From Acanthochlamys bracteata (Eukaryota > Streptophyta > Magnoliopsida > Pandanales > Velloziaceae): a stretch of 64,000 nucleotides of DNA. Shown here piece by piece: positions 1 to 11,624 of this stretch (its first letter is position 1; every line of letters begins with the position of its first letter). The stretch is from positions 3,105,001 through 3,169,000 of the forward strand of contig CM034126.1 in the NCBI GenBank assembly GCA_019914995.1. The letters run 5' to 3'. The position numbers and the translations under genes are program-made. The notes under the pieces are model-generated. The model was not told where the DNA came from. It did not search any database and was given only the letters and a program-made list of their open reading frames with translations.

Positions 1-258
1 AATTCTTGCTTATGCAAATGCTGTCCCTCAGAATGAAAACATGAGAGCTCTTTCATATCCTCCTTGCTAATGTAGCATCATTATATGAATTAACCCAATA
101 TGCAAACTTATTTACAGACGATTTAGTCGAAGGGGAGCTTGTGAGTTGCTAGTCTACAATTGCCTCCATATGAAAAATTTTGGCATTTGGTATCAATACT
201 TAAGCACTAATGGGTATAGATTTCACAGTATAACATCATTCACTACTTTGTATCTCAG

Positions 259-867
259 CTTGCTGAGACAGATGGATCATCCAATTTTCCCCCGGCTGTT
301 CTTCGTGTTCTCAACTTTAAAGCTTGCCGAGGTCAGTTGTATTGGCCTTCTTAGGTTCTCATTACTAATGGCCTTACTGGGTTTTTCTTGCATTTTCTTT
401 GGAAAGTTTTCTTCTGCTAACATCTTAATGCTACAGGTGCAATCATGTTTGGAGATCCTTTGTTGCCTTCAGAATGCTCTCTTATAGTAGAAGAATTGAA
501 GCTAACATCCCTATGTTTCCAGGTAAGATTTTGACGATATGTACTTGCGAGTAAAAAATTGTAAACTGATTAATCTTTCCTGTGTGTACTATTAGATTGA
601 ATGCAAAACAATTGTAATCTTCTCTTAATGGTTCTTCAGCTCTCAGAGTAATCTTGGTTGATGAATTCCTTTCTGCTGCAGTGTGCTCATGGTCGCCCAA
701 CTGCTGTGCCACTCCTTGACATGGTTGCACTGCATGAACAGCTGTCAAAACTTGATATTAGAGTAGAAAGACCCAAAAACCTGTGGCATGGACTTAGCCG
801 CCAGAGACCCAGCCTCGAGCGGGCACAGCAGCGATTAGCTTCTTCCAAAAGATTCCACAATGGATGA
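259..867 (+). CDS. MLH3: DNA mismatch repair protein MLH3, C-terminal exons (partial)
   Basis: Three last exons of a MutL-gamma subunit, which works with MLH1 in meiotic crossover resolution and mismatch repair in the nucleus. Exons are about 259-331, 437-522 and 682-867, all GT-AG and in phase. The first exon reads LAETDGSSNFPPAVLRVL and then the ACRG motif. The second reads GAIMFGDPLLPSE, and the third opens with CAHGRP, the zinc-binding motif of the MutL endonuclease C-terminal domain, and ends KRFHNG-stop at 865-867. This matches the recalled C-terminus of plant MLH3 closely. The upstream exons lie outside the window; I could not place the preceding exon in bases 1-258, which look intronic. 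The MLH3 3' end converges on RPL9. The product is secure; the exact C-terminal residues are less so. Confidence 0.88.
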
Positions 868-1933
868 GTTCTCCGTACCCGCATAGAGGTCTATATGTCC
901 TTGCATATTCCTGTTTGAAATACTCCAAGCAGGTCTTGCATTGAAACTCTTCTTTGGCACGTCGTTGAAACATAGTTTCCTGTACTTGCCAGTGGTGAAA
1001 TTATAATAGAAGAGACGTAGTAATCTTCGTGGTGCTATCAGCTTACTTTATCGTGAGGGCTGCATCTCTTACCAGGAAATAATAACTTTGTTGCATGCAC
1101 TTTTTGAAATGAAGATATCACAGAGGTTCACTTCGAAATGTCTTTTCTTTACATTTACAGCTAAAGAGTCAACAAGTGCCGTTGATGTGATTGAAGTGTC
1201 AATGAATGGTGGAAAGAAGAAATGCAAGAGCAAGGTGAAATAAGGGCTTCAGTGTTTGTGCCTATCGATTTATTGCTGCTAAAAAATTAACAAGGATATC
1301 CGGTGGAAGAATCAGGTCTGACTTGGTTTAGTCTCGCAGCCTGGGTAAATGTCAATTATCGTTTTACTTAAACTTTTAAATAACACCACACTCCTACATA
1401 AAAAGATTACCCAGTTTGAGAAATAATACTGTGAGGAAATAATACATGTGACGCGTTTGAGCTGCTTGAACAAGAACACGTGCATGATTCATAATAAAAC
1501 CAACAGACAAGATAGAACGATGGATATGGAAAACGAACTTGGAAAGCATACCCTTTAGCTGGCGAGTCAATTCTTCCAAGACAGATCAAGAAAGTGCAAC
1601 AACTTGCAACTGGTGTTCCACATTGCTGTAATATAAGCCATTAGGTCCACACTTACCAATTTAAAGAAAACAATTCAAACAAAAAATTAGGACATCAAAC
1701 TATCAGTTTCAAAGAAGACTGAACACATTCCATAGTAACCCAGCTTGAGCCTGAAATGAGAAATTTTGACATGAACTCCAAGTCTTAAAACAAAATACAA
1801 AATTCCAGGAGTTACCCACTTCACTAAATAAACTTCAAAAAGTAGGATCCAAGAGAACTTTTCTACAAAGAAGCCAAAGTAAAATGCACAAATAAATGCA
1901 CGAGCAGTATATAGACCCTGGGTCTCCACTAGC
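868..1933. other. Convergent intergenic stretch with two 3' UTRs
   Basis: This stretch holds the 3' untranslated tail of MLH3 (rightward) and that of RPL9 (leftward). I see no coding exon. The short open frames at 1394-1589 and 1687-1980 on the minus strand have no recognisable domain and overlap the RPL9 tail. Confidence 0.6.
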
Positions 1934-4212
1934 TTATACTTCTTCAGCCATGGTGCCCTTCTCACTGACATAGATACCATCCAAAAACTTCCGAATGTCT
2001 TTGTTCTTCACGTGGCATTTCTGGTAGCAAATTGATGAGAAACTGAGCGTTAGATCCTTAAAAAAAACCATAGATCCTTAAAAAAAACCAAACAAAAACA
2101 TATAACCAACAAGAAATTATGGTAAACCTTTGATTCATTTGCTATTCAAATTATCAAACCTGGTTTATCAAAGCCGCAGATCGAGAAACAAGTTCAACAT
2201 CATTCCCATCAAGGACAAGCTCATCTTTAACCTTCTCAGACCTCACAATGGTCACACCTTCAAGCATATCAACCTTCCTCACCTGCGTGAATAAACAAAA
2301 TAAAAATATGATCCTTAAACAAGAAGCAACAACAGCTTACCCATTCTAAAACCACCCAACAAAGAATAACATAAAACAATATATTAATTTCACGATATTG
2401 GACTATGAATTCTGGCAACCAAATTCATAAACTATCAAACAACTCTCAAGCTGACACTGCAAAAATCATATCCCACAATCAATGTTATAAAAATTTCGAT
2501 TTAAATCTCAAAACCTACGATCTTACATCCCAATTTCAAGTAAAATCTTCTTTTAGTAAAATTCCACCAGGATCCCGATTTAAATTAAAATCGGTAAGAT
2601 CCCCATTTTTTTACAATTTTATATGATTTTACTTTTGAAGAGAATTTTATAATTAACTAAAATTTGAGGGAGTCTTTTGTAAAATTTTAGAGTCTTCTAT
2701 AAAATTTAAAAAGATTTTCTGAAAAAGTATAATTTTGAAGAATTTTCTACAAAGTATAGAGTGGTCTTTCTATAAAAATTTAAAAGATTTAAAGTTTTTT
2801 AAAATGTACTAACTTTTTTTTTAAAAAAATATTAGAAAATTTTTTATAAAAGATTATTAATAGTATTAAAAGAATTGTTTATAGAATTTATCGGTATGTA
2901 AAATCTTATGATTTACTTTAAAATTCCGATTTTACGATTCTATTCAAGAAAAACGATCCTACCTAAAATCCCAATTTTGACAACTTTGCCCACAACAAAC
3001 AGATAAATAAAAGAAAATTTTAATTCACTTTTTAAATACCCGGGCAGACTGTCAAAATATTTGTTTAACATAATATACACTTTAATTTGTAACATATTAT
3101 TCACTCTCAATGGTCCATGGATTAGGATGTTGCTAACCAACGTTAAAACATTTGTTTAACATAATATACACTTTAATTTGTAACATATTATTCACTCTCA
3201 AAGGTCCATGGACTAGGACGTTGCTAACCAACAAAACCTGAAACGCAGAAAAACTAAAGCTAACTACCATCGGTGGAAAAACATAAACTGCAAAATACTT
3301 GTCAACTTAAACATGTTCAAATCCTTCCATAAAATTATTTCAAAATGGGTGCAACAATGCTGTACAAGTGTAGCACAACAACAGAGTGACCATAAAATCA
3401 TCTGTCTTATGTTTTTTTCATGGTCCAATGCCATTTCTCATATCTGTATATTAAAACATCTCCTCTGAGGTTCTATATGCCTAAAATATAAGAAGAAAAT
3501 AAGAACTCTTTAAAGTTCCTATCTAATATCATTTCAAATCAATCATTAACCATCACTTTCTTGACTAACTGATACAAACAATTAGCGGAAGTAAAACAGT
3601 ACTATTTTGCTCGATTTTAGTGGGAGAATCCATTAATCCCATTAGTAATCAGAGATTCACGACAACCATAGAACAAACGATGCTATAACTCTAACCTGCA
3701 ACCAACCACATCTGACAAAAAATACTGAACTAAAACAAAGTACAAGAAATGATACGATTACACATCATCATCAGCGGATGAAATTCCAGATCCAACCCAC
3801 ATCAAACATCCGACAATAAGAGAAAATCTCAAAGGGGAAAATATCGTACCTTCTTCTCTCCAAGGAAGTTCCTAATCTCGATCGAAGTGTTGTTGTTGGT
3901 GATTGAAGCATTGATCGGGAAGTGAGCATACACGAATCTCATCTTGTACTTGTACCCCTTAGTAACACCAGTGATGAGATTCTGAACATGTGAGATGGCA
4001 GTTCTGATTGCAGCGTTTGTCTTCCTCGAGGCGAACCATGCGTCGACCTTCAGCTTCTTCCCTCCCTCGATAAGCTGCAAATCAAGATTCAAGTGTTTGA
4101 AGTTGCGAACAAGCTTACCGCGCGGGCCTTCAACCTCAATGATCTTGGCATGGACCTTCACCTTCACGCCTTCAGGGATATCCATGGACTGGGAGGAAAG
4201 AATCGTCTTCAT
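1934..4212 (-). CDS. RPL9: 60S ribosomal protein L9 (uL6)
   Basis: Large-subunit ribosomal protein uL6, a cytosolic translation component. The model has three coding exons read leftward: 4212-3850 (121 codons), 2282-2160 (41 codons) and 2020-1934 (28 codons plus stop). It gives 190 residues, close to the roughly 194 usual in plants. It starts [20 protein letters not shown] and contains [30 protein letters not shown] and [11 protein letters not shown]. Exon 2 contains [14 protein letters not shown] and [11 protein letters not shown], and exon 3 [15 protein letters not shown]. All junctions are GT-AG and fall in phase 0. Intron 1 is long (about 1.57 kb) and has accumulated repeats. The region between residues 50 and 60 is shorter than in the recalled Arabidopsis protein. 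Identification is very secure. Confidence 0.96.
2051..2090. repeat. 20-bp tandem repeat, two copies
   Basis: Two identical 20-base units (tagatccttaaaaaaaacca) lie head to tail in RPL9 intron 2. It looks like simple slippage or a short duplication, with no expected function. Confidence 0.9.
2483..2991. mobile_element. Possible AT-rich MITE in RPL9 intron 1
   Basis: About 500 A+T-rich bases contain no coding sequence. The left edge (gttataaaaatttcgattta) and the reverse complement of the right edge (gttgtcaaaattgggatttt) are imperfectly alike, as in a degenerate terminal inverted repeat. Internally, CGATTTTA-like motifs recur on both strands. No clear target duplication is visible, so the element class is a guess. 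Confidence 0.35.
3053..3233. repeat. 91-bp tandem duplication in RPL9 intron 1
   Basis: The block starting near 3061 (ttgtttaacataatatacac) recurs at 3152 with a 91-base period. The two copies differ at only a few bases (for example ggattaggatg against ggactaggacg). The high identity points to a recent duplication inside the intron. Confidence 0.92.
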
Positions 4213-4229
4213 TTTTGCTGCTTGACCTC

Positions 4230-4350
4230 TCTGAACCCTAACCGTAGACCGCCGGCGGTAGGGAAAGGCCGGAAAGAAAGAGGGAATGAAGACAGCGAAT
4301 GAAGGTAGGCGGCGTTTATATTATCGGGGAAGTGAAGTGCTAGGGTTTTT
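4230..4350 (-). promoter_or_regulatory. RPL9 promoter region with telo-box motifs
   Basis: Just upstream of the RPL9 start codon there is AACCCTAA at 4234-4241 and a reversed copy (tagggttttt) at 4341-4350. These match the telo-box, which is common in plant ribosomal-protein promoters. An ATATAAAC-like TATA sequence on the minus strand lies near 4312-4322. The motifs are seen directly; the regulatory role is inferred from the gene class. Confidence 0.55.
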
Positions 4351-5932
4351 GGAGAAGAAGGCGCAAAGAAATGTGATTCTGGCCGTTCGTTCGTTGGGAG
4401 TAGAATGAGTGGACGCTGTAGGATTGAGTAGCGGTAGCCTGCTAACTTTATTGAAAAGATGCGGCCTACAAATTTGCTAGGGGGTTAACTTTTGAGTGGA
4501 CCTAATCCATTAAGATAGTCAAATGAAGCTTAGTGGCCCAATAATGATAAATTCTAAATTCTTATCACCAAAGATTAACTACTTTCAATTGCAGCTGAGT
4601 TCTTACGAAGCTAATTTTTGAGAAGTTAATTTTGAAAACGTAGATTTAAATTAAGTAGGATTTTTGTATTTGATTATTAGTTGAAAGTGAGTATAAAATT
4701 TTTGTTGTATATTTGGTTATATTTGAAAGTGAATTTGAAGGATATTTTTGGTAGAAAATTGAGTCTAACTAAACTGATATATGTCTTAGAAAATTTTTAA
4801 AATAAATAAATAATTAGTTCTTATAATTTGAAAACAATTTATTTTTTAAAAGTGAAAATAGTGTATATCAAGTTTTATATGCTTTATCGTCCTTGTTCCA
4901 TTACATTTAGAGAAATTAAATTTTTTTATAAAATTTTATTTTATTATTATAGTTCTTCTCTATATAAAATGAGATATTAATATTGATCTGTTATAATTTG
5001 ATGTACCGTAAATATACATTATAAGGACGTGCTCTTATATATACGTATATAAATACACTGTCATTTTCTACACTTTACAGGCCGTAAAAAATCCACCCCG
5101 TTCCACAAAAAAAACTAATAATGCATTTGTCCTTATTATTTGTGATCGCTTGATTAAATCTTAACTGTCTGATCACTTGATATGATGACTGTATAAGCGA
5201 GTGCGGGGGAGTGCCTATGGGTGCGTTTGGCACTGTTTATCAAAAACAGTCTTTTAATTTTTCTTCATTTTATATTTTTCAATACATATTTTATAAGTAT
5301 TTAAAAAATTTATTTAAAAATTTAAATAATGTAGAAAAATTTTACGTTGTGAGATTTTTTTATTGTATATTTTTATTATTTTTTTGAAAGTAAAAAAAAT
5401 AAAGCTCGTTTTTTAAATAAAAAAAAAAATATTTTTCATATCAGAAAGGTTCTATTTCATAAGCATTTTCCAACGCCACTATATACCCCCTTCCACTCTC
5501 ATAATATAGATATAGGCACTCTCTTTCTATCGACATTTGGCATATTTTTATATTTTTATAATCTAAACTATTCGATCAAATGAACAAACCGAACGAATAA
5601 TTATAATTTAATCAAGCGATTAGATTGTAGGAGACAAATATGTGTTTTTCTTTCTTAAAAATAGAGACAAATTGTGGCTATATGATCGCTTGATCTTACG
5701 GCTAGATTAGGGATATGCAGGAGTGTCTTTAAGGTAGGGAGGATTGACTGTATCCTCTCTCTCTCTCTATAATAGTTTGGATCAACTAAAGTCAAATATG
5801 TTCTTTCTTCCTATCTTGGTTGTCACACACTACTGTTTTTAGCACTGTTGTAGTGATGGCTGAGCTAAAAGCAACAATAATTAGCGAAGAAGCTGAATCC
5901 TATTCCACTGCCGATTCCTTTTGCTACCTCTT
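4351..5932. other. Intergenic, AT-rich, repeat-bearing
   Basis: No coding sequence is seen between the divergent RPL9 and WAT1-like promoters. It contains AT-rich repeat DNA (see 5213-5490) and a CT microsatellite near 5754-5771. Confidence 0.6.
5213..5490. mobile_element. AT-rich MITE-like element
   Basis: The left end (gtgcgtttggcactgtttat) and the reverse complement of the right end (gtggcgttggaaaatgctta) form an imperfect terminal inverted repeat around an A+T-rich core. The right end (AAAATGCTTATGAAATAGAA on the minus strand) resembles the left end of the element at 50141-50400, which suggests one family. Confidence 0.5.
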
Positions 5933-5940
5933 TATATATT
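5932..5940 (+). promoter_or_regulatory. Putative TATA box of the WAT1-related gene
   Basis: A ttatatatt sequence lies about 200 bases before the ATG at 6142, a normal spacing for a plant gene with a 5' leader of about 170 bases. Assigned by position only. Confidence 0.4.
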
Positions 5941-6141
5941 CCTCAGCATAAAAAAAATGCACGTAAAAGACACTCATCCACTACTTGAGCATATTATGCT
6001 TCAATGAATTGGAACTCCAACAACAGAGAGAGAACCGTTTTCTTTTCGTTTACAAACATAGTAGTAATACAGACAACTTTAGTTGTCTGATAAGGTAGAA
6101 GAAGAGATCAAGAGAATTTGTGAAGACTGTAAGAGGGGATC

Positions 6142-7650
6142 ATGAGTTTTTCCAATAATTGGGCGCCTTACCTTGGCATGATAGTCGTAACAGTTGCCTA
6201 CGCTGGGTCGAATATTCTTTGCAAACTTGCGTTGCAGAGCGGCCTGAGCTTCCTTGTCTTAGTCGTCTACCGTCATCTCATTGCCTTGGTCATTCTAGCT
6301 CCTGTTGCTTATGTTGTTGAAAGGTTAATATATTTGATTTACTATATGGCTTCACTCTTATTTCCAACATGTACCAACCATCAAGTTACTTGTAAATTTT
6401 TATAGGAAGCAAAGGCCTTCTCTAACACTGCCGATCCTAGGAAAGATTTTCGCCCTTGCTTTATTAGGCATTACGGTACACCAGAATGTCTACTATGCAG
6501 GCCTTGACTACACGTCTCCGACAGTAGCCACCGCTCTCAGTAATATCATTCCTGCTCTCACATTCATCTTAGCTGTCTCACTAAGGTCAGCAATTCATTC
6601 ATGCAAAGAAACTGCACTTGCGAATTTTTTTTCTTAGCATGATACTTTGTGAGTAGTTCATATATGTTTACAGGATTGAGAGGTTCGATATCAGGAGCTC
6701 GAAAGGGAAAGCTAAAATTGGAGGCACAATGATCTGCATAGGCGGTACGCTTGTTTTTACATTATGGAAAGGGTACTTGTTCAAAGGCATTGTTAGCGAA
6801 CCTTTGGTAGTCTCAGTGGTTCATGGACATGATCATCATGACTGGCTCAAAGGGACCTTTCTGATATTGGGGAGTTTTGTTGCTTTCTGTGCATGGCTTA
6901 TTTTACAGGCAAGATTTTAGATATGAAATGTTCAAGGACTGATTTAATGACACTCACGCACATTTATTGTAGATGTACTGATGTCTTCGTAGAATTGATT
7001 GCAGATATTGGTGTATAACGTATACCCTGCAAAATTGTCGATGAACGCATGGCTTTGTTTGTTTGCATCTCTGCAGTCTTCTGTTCTCGCCTTAATCGTT
7101 GCAAGAAAATCAGCTTTATGGAGATTGCAATGGAACGTTCAGCTTCTGACAATTATATACTGTGTATGTTATACCCCTGGCAGTAAGAAACTCTCTCGAT
7201 GTAAATGTTTTAGCTAAGTTTTTATGGTTTTTAAATTTTTTGAAAACAGGGAACTATTATCTCTTGCATATCATATTACTTACAAACCTTCTGTATAAGT
7301 AAGAAAGGGCCTTTGTTTGCTGCAATGTTCTCGCCGCTTCTGCTTGTTGTCGTTGCGATCTTTTCTGCATTCATTTTTGCTGAAAGGATTCATTTGGGCA
7401 GGTGAGAAGGAGCACAAAGTCTGCTCATTGAAAAGATTCATCAACAATTAAGTTTTGACATTTTCAGTATTGTTTTTGTAGTTTGGTTGGTGCTCTGATG
7501 ATTATATTAGGGCTATATTGTGTTTTATGGGGGAAGAGCAGAGATCCTGCAGGAAACAATTGCAAGCTGGAGAAACAGATGATGGAATCAGCATCATGTC
7601 CTGAGCAGAAACATGTTTCCTCACAAACCAAAGATTGTCCTCCTGCTTAA
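6142..7650 (+). CDS. WAT1-related EamA-family transporter
   Basis: Predicted drug/metabolite-type membrane transporter of the plant WAT1-related (nodulin MtN21-like) family. WAT1 itself acts in auxin homeostasis at the tonoplast; the substrate of this member is unknown. Six exons: 6142-6323, 6406-6585, 6674-6908, 7005-7163, 7250-7401 and 7482-7650, giving 358 residues, the usual family length. Hydrophobic segments run throughout, for two EamA repeats. Family signatures are YRHLIALVILAPVAYVVER, the SPTVATALSNIIPALTF block, YPAKLSMNAW, LQSSVLAL and SYYLQTFCISKKGPLFAAMF. Intron 3 begins with GC rather than GT (cag|gcaaga at 6909). The tail after the last helix is hydrophilic. The ATG at 6142 opens MSFSNNWAPYLGMI, a typical family start. 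Confidence 0.92.
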
Positions 7651-9819
7651 AAGCCAACTTTTCCGATCATTAGAAAATCATTTGTTCCAAAAGAAAAGGA
7701 GTTTTACTTTATGTAAGACAGGAAAAACTATAAAACAAACATGAGGGTTTTTCTTTGTTCACCACCACCGTTACAACCAGACAGTCTTTCTTCAGGACTG
7801 AGGCGTCACTACATTCTTATAAAAGGAATTAGCGATTTTTGGGTAATACAATTTATTTCAACTCAGTAATCAAAATATTGATGGCCAAGTCAAATAAGGA
7901 GGACAAGTTCGTCGTGAATGAGTCAAAACGACCCAAAAATCAACTGAAAATCTTCAAATTGCTTTAGTATGCAAAGAAATGACTATGCCTGTGGTATTAT
8001 TTTCCGCCTCAGGGGACGCCCACAAGCGAAACAAAGTCATTGCATTAAGGAAGAAAACAATTATCCGGCACCACAACGCACATTCAGTTGCCTTCTCCTG
8101 CTAATATTACTATGAATCAGTATGCAGTATGGTACAGTACCAAATGCTGTGTAAAAGAATGTTAGAACTTATAGTTGCAAAGAAAAAGGCACTCATTTGC
8201 CAGCATTATGTGAGGAAAAAGAATCAGAGATACAGAATTCCGTTTATCAGTAATTGAGTGTCTTTGTTCGCAGCAACAACTGGTTCATATTAGTCCTTCC
8301 CTTTCCACCCGTTGTCTCTGCAGTTAAGAGAAAAACATTACAAGTCAGATAGGAGCATATCTTGATTTTGAATGGCAGAAGATTGAGCAGTCGCCTGCCT
8401 TCAGATAAGAAGAAAATGCTATGTAAACAAACATTATAGCCCCTTAAATTGGATATCTAGAAACCTTTATTCTAGGTTTTCACTATATCCTACAAAGAAG
8501 AATTAAGAACAATCTACAACATTAGTCCAAGTGCTCCACCTCATCCCCATGCGTTTTTCTGCAGAGATGTCTAAGAACAACAAAGATGAGTGACTTTAAG
8601 CCCGCACTTTTCTATTGCTTGAGACTTTTAATTCAAGGAAAAAAAACAATCATTCTCCTTCACCTCACTATCGGTTCAGTTACACAATTCAATCTAATTA
8701 CTGATGTCAAAGAAACAGAGCCTTCATAATTTGAGAAATTAGTGAAATGGAGACAACAATGTAAACAATCCAAAAAGCACATACAGAAGGAGATAATGTG
8801 TGAAATTAAACAGGTGATTACCTTAAAATTGACAATACATTCATAGGAACTTCTCTCAACTTAACCAATATTTAATCAGAAATCCCGAGTCACAGATTAC
8901 TAACAAAATACTTATATTCCCACAAACATAGATGCATATATAATTCAAATATAAATATCACAGACATTAGTTATACATATTGCTATTCTTGGATAACTCA
9001 ATCTAGCCATGGTTTAACTCCATGGAAACAACTACCCCAAATGTTTTCATTCTTCTAATTAATCTTCAACAAATACAAACTTTGTCATATGGAGAATGAA
9101 ATAACTTTACCCATGACATATTATGAGTTCAATTCAACATAACAAAATGTTGTAACTACGTACAATCAACGCTAGGAAGTCTTAAAGTCAAAGAGGAAAA
9201 AGTAAGCATTCGTGATGTTATGGGAACAAGTCTTATTAGGGGAGTATGAGACAGCACTTAAATCATGCAGGAATACAACATTAGGTTTAGTAACAGCTGT
9301 TCTCTTTGCTCTCATTTACTCTAAATAAGTCAACAATGAGAAACTCAATCAGGTTCACTAGGAAGCTCTTCATTCAAGTAACATAATGATAAACAGTAGA
9401 GCTTATTCTTTCTCGTTAGTTCAAATCATGATAGAAATATATATGCCCTCTTACCAATATAGAATTGGCACCATATACCCTTTGGCCATGAAAAGTTTCA
9501 ATGAATTGGGTCTTTGATCTAGGATATCTTTCACATAGGATTTCAAACATAATTCTAACCAGCAATTTTCAGGATGATGAATGTGCAGCGAAAGTCAAAG
9601 AAAAGTAACTATATTCACTTTCCAAATCAAGACACCTTCTCTATGATATTTTTTACCCAAACACCATAACTTTTACAAATGATAGAACCGTATGTTAAGT
9701 ATAATGCTGAACATTTTTATTAGTTTGTTTAACATCGTCAAGAGGCAGTACAATTTAACACATAACTTCACCTACCAAATGACATGAATACTGGCATTTT
9801 GAAACTGAAGGCGTACCTC
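7651..9819. other. Intergenic / untranslated stretch between convergent genes
   Basis: This holds the 3' UTR of the WAT1-like gene and, from the right, that of the F-box gene. The F-box gene has a good splice donor three bases after its stop (9817), and a plausible acceptor with a small terminal exon ends near 8317, so much of this interval may be a 3' UTR intron. No coding sequence is seen. Confidence 0.45.
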
Positions 9820-11139
9820 TTAAGGATGTGGCATAAACCATGCACACGGCTTCCAGTTGGTGTCAGGATAGGTCAAGTGATTAGCTACGAACCCAACGCC
9901 CCCACCATCACACAAATCGATCACCAATACCCTAGTCCGATCACTCTTGAAATATTCTGCCAAGTAGATACAATTTCCTCTAACACCTGGATTGCTTCTT
10001 GCTGAAACAGAGTATGACAGGTTTGTGCCTAAGAAAAATGCATAATCACCCAGGTTCCCTTTCTTAAGCATTAGCTTCTTATCCAGCTGTAGCTCATATA
10101 CCTCGGCCCAGTAGTTATTTATGTTGGAAGCATTCATAACATAGACAACCAGCAACTGCCCATCAGACTCTACGAAATAGACCTCCAAGTCCTCGTAACT
10201 TTCTGAAAGTCTTGGAAGCTGATCAAAAGCAAGCTTCAACTCCTTCCACCTGGTAGGCTTCTGACTACTTTTGAGCCCAATTTCTGCGGAATAGATTTTG
10301 TGCTGGCAAGCAAAGTAAATCTGCTGACCGCGGAGAATAACATCAGCATGAAGACAGGTGTTACTTTTAGTTTTCGGCATTGTTGGCAGAACGGCTTTCC
10401 ATTCTTTATCTCCCAGTCTACAGTATTCCACTTTCCTCCAATGTTTACGTATACTCACAACCACACACTTGGAGGCTTCTTTTAATGGATCGGCAGTTAG
10501 CAAAACCTTGCCGGCCAAACTCTGATGAAATTCCATAAAGGTTTTCCTAGTCGTGATATTCCAGCCCACCCAGTGAAACCACCCATCACGTAGATATGTG
10601 TTGTGGAGTTTTACCTTCGGAAGGTCGAGCAGTTCTTGCGTGCTTGGATTGTAGAGCCTCAAAGCAGGTGTTGGATAAAGGAGAACCATCCAGCCGTAGG
10701 AGCAACCGCAGCACAATGCACCCAGGGAAGCATCAGGGAACGGCAGCTTGGCTAGGTTTCCCCCATCATTTGAGATGGAGAGAGCGTAGAAGGAGTGGAT
10801 CGTAGGACGGGCCAGGCAGTCATGTTGGTGACCTATTAGATAGGGTGGCTGCTTCGGCGCGGCGGAGTGCCATGATTTGCAGACGCAGCTGAAGCGGATG
10901 TAGTCCGCCGGAGATTGTTCCAGTAGCAGATCGGCGATGGTCTCCAGAAGGACGTCGGTGAGAGAGCTCCAGTTGCGCATTTTGTCGAACATATTGCGAG
11001 CGTTTGTTTCAAAAGAACCAGAAAGAAAGCAAAATTGGTTCTGCTCCGATATTAGCGAAGAAAGTTTGGGAGAGGAAATGGTTCGAGCGAGCGAGAGCAG
11101 AGACTTTAGAGAGCGAAGGTCCTGAAGCGTAACAAACAC
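9820..11139 (-). CDS. F-box protein with DUF295-type beta-propeller
   Basis: Probable substrate-receptor subunit of an SCF ubiquitin ligase. The single-exon frame is 439 residues from the first ATG. The F-box spans about residues 56-95 (SSLTDVLLETIADLLLEQS, then FSCVCKSWHSAA). It is followed by DUF295/KIB-type repeats, including LRLYNPSTQELLDLP and GDKEWKAVLP, and ends WFMPHP. The first 50 residues are unlike an F-box start, and in-frame ATGs at 10992 (MFDKMRNW) or 10980 (MRNW) fit the family better. A splice donor (gag|gtacgc) follows the stop codon, suggesting a 3' UTR intron. A decayed copy of the 5' end and upstream DNA lies at 13.6-15.2 kb. The target protein is unknown. Confidence 0.85.
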   Translation of the reverse strand: MFVTLQDLRSLKSLLSLARTISSPKLSSLISEQNQFCFLSGSFETNARNMFDKMRNWSSLTDVLLETIADLLLEQSPADYIRFSCVCKSWHSAAPKQPPYLIGHQHDCLARPTIHSFYALSISNDGGNLAKLPFPDASLGALCCGCSYGWMVLLYPTPALRLYNPSTQELLDLPKVKLHNTYLRDGWFHWVGWNITTRKTFMEFHQSLAGKVLLTADPLKEASKCVVVSIRKHWRKVEYCRLGDKEWKAVLPTMPKTKSNTCLHADVILRGQQIYFACQHKIYSAEIGLKSSQKPTRWKELKLAFDQLPRLSESYEDLEVYFVESDGQLLVVYVMNASNINNYWAEVYELQLDKKLMLKKGNLGDYAFFLGTNLSYSVSARSNPGVRGNCIYLAEYFKSDRTRVLVIDLCDGGGVGFVANHLTYPDTNWKPCAWFMPHP

Positions 11140-11624
11140 AGTGACGTTGTTATTTTAAACACTGATGAAAAACGGTATTTTGCAATTATGCACAGAAGAA
11201 AAGGATATAAACGAAACAAGTTTCCTAATAACAGATTTTAGCCCCCCAGCCACAAAAAATAATAATAAAAAAGAAAAGAAAAATACAATGCAGGTGAATG
11301 TAATCATCATGACCGTGGACTACAATGAAGAATAAATTGTACATTGCTAGTTGTTTTAAAATATGAAAACATGTAAATTAAAGCTTAAAACACATACCCA
11401 ACTATTCAAGAAACTAACAAAATAATTTGACCACGGCTAAAAGAGTTAAACTAAAGGAAACTAATACATAGTCAGAATCTTCATCAGGATCGTTATTGCT
11501 TTCACCATCAATCAGAATCTTCATCAGGATCGTTATTGATTTCATCATCAATCAAAGAGGCAATGATAGAACAACACCGTTTGAATCCACCATTTTTTAG
11601 AGGTCTGGCTGCAATCGGTTGAAG
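11140..11624. other. Promoter of the F-box gene and 3' flank of the B3 gene
   Basis: A short intergenic stretch. The bases at 11122-11340 reappear in diverged form at 14985-15180. It also contains a 40-bp tandem repeat (11471-11550). Confidence 0.6.
11471..11550. repeat. 40-bp tandem repeat, two copies
   Basis: The unit beginning tcagaatcttcatcaggatc occurs at 11471-11510 and 11511-11550 with about three mismatches. On the minus strand one frame reads an acidic run (NNDPDEDSD then stop), but it lies after the B3 stop codon, so it is 3' UTR or a relic of coding sequence. Confidence 0.85.

Noticed and set aside
1..258. Searched for the preceding MLH3 exon
   Set aside because: No frame gives the expected residues before LAETDG with a valid donor; the stretch is treated as intron.
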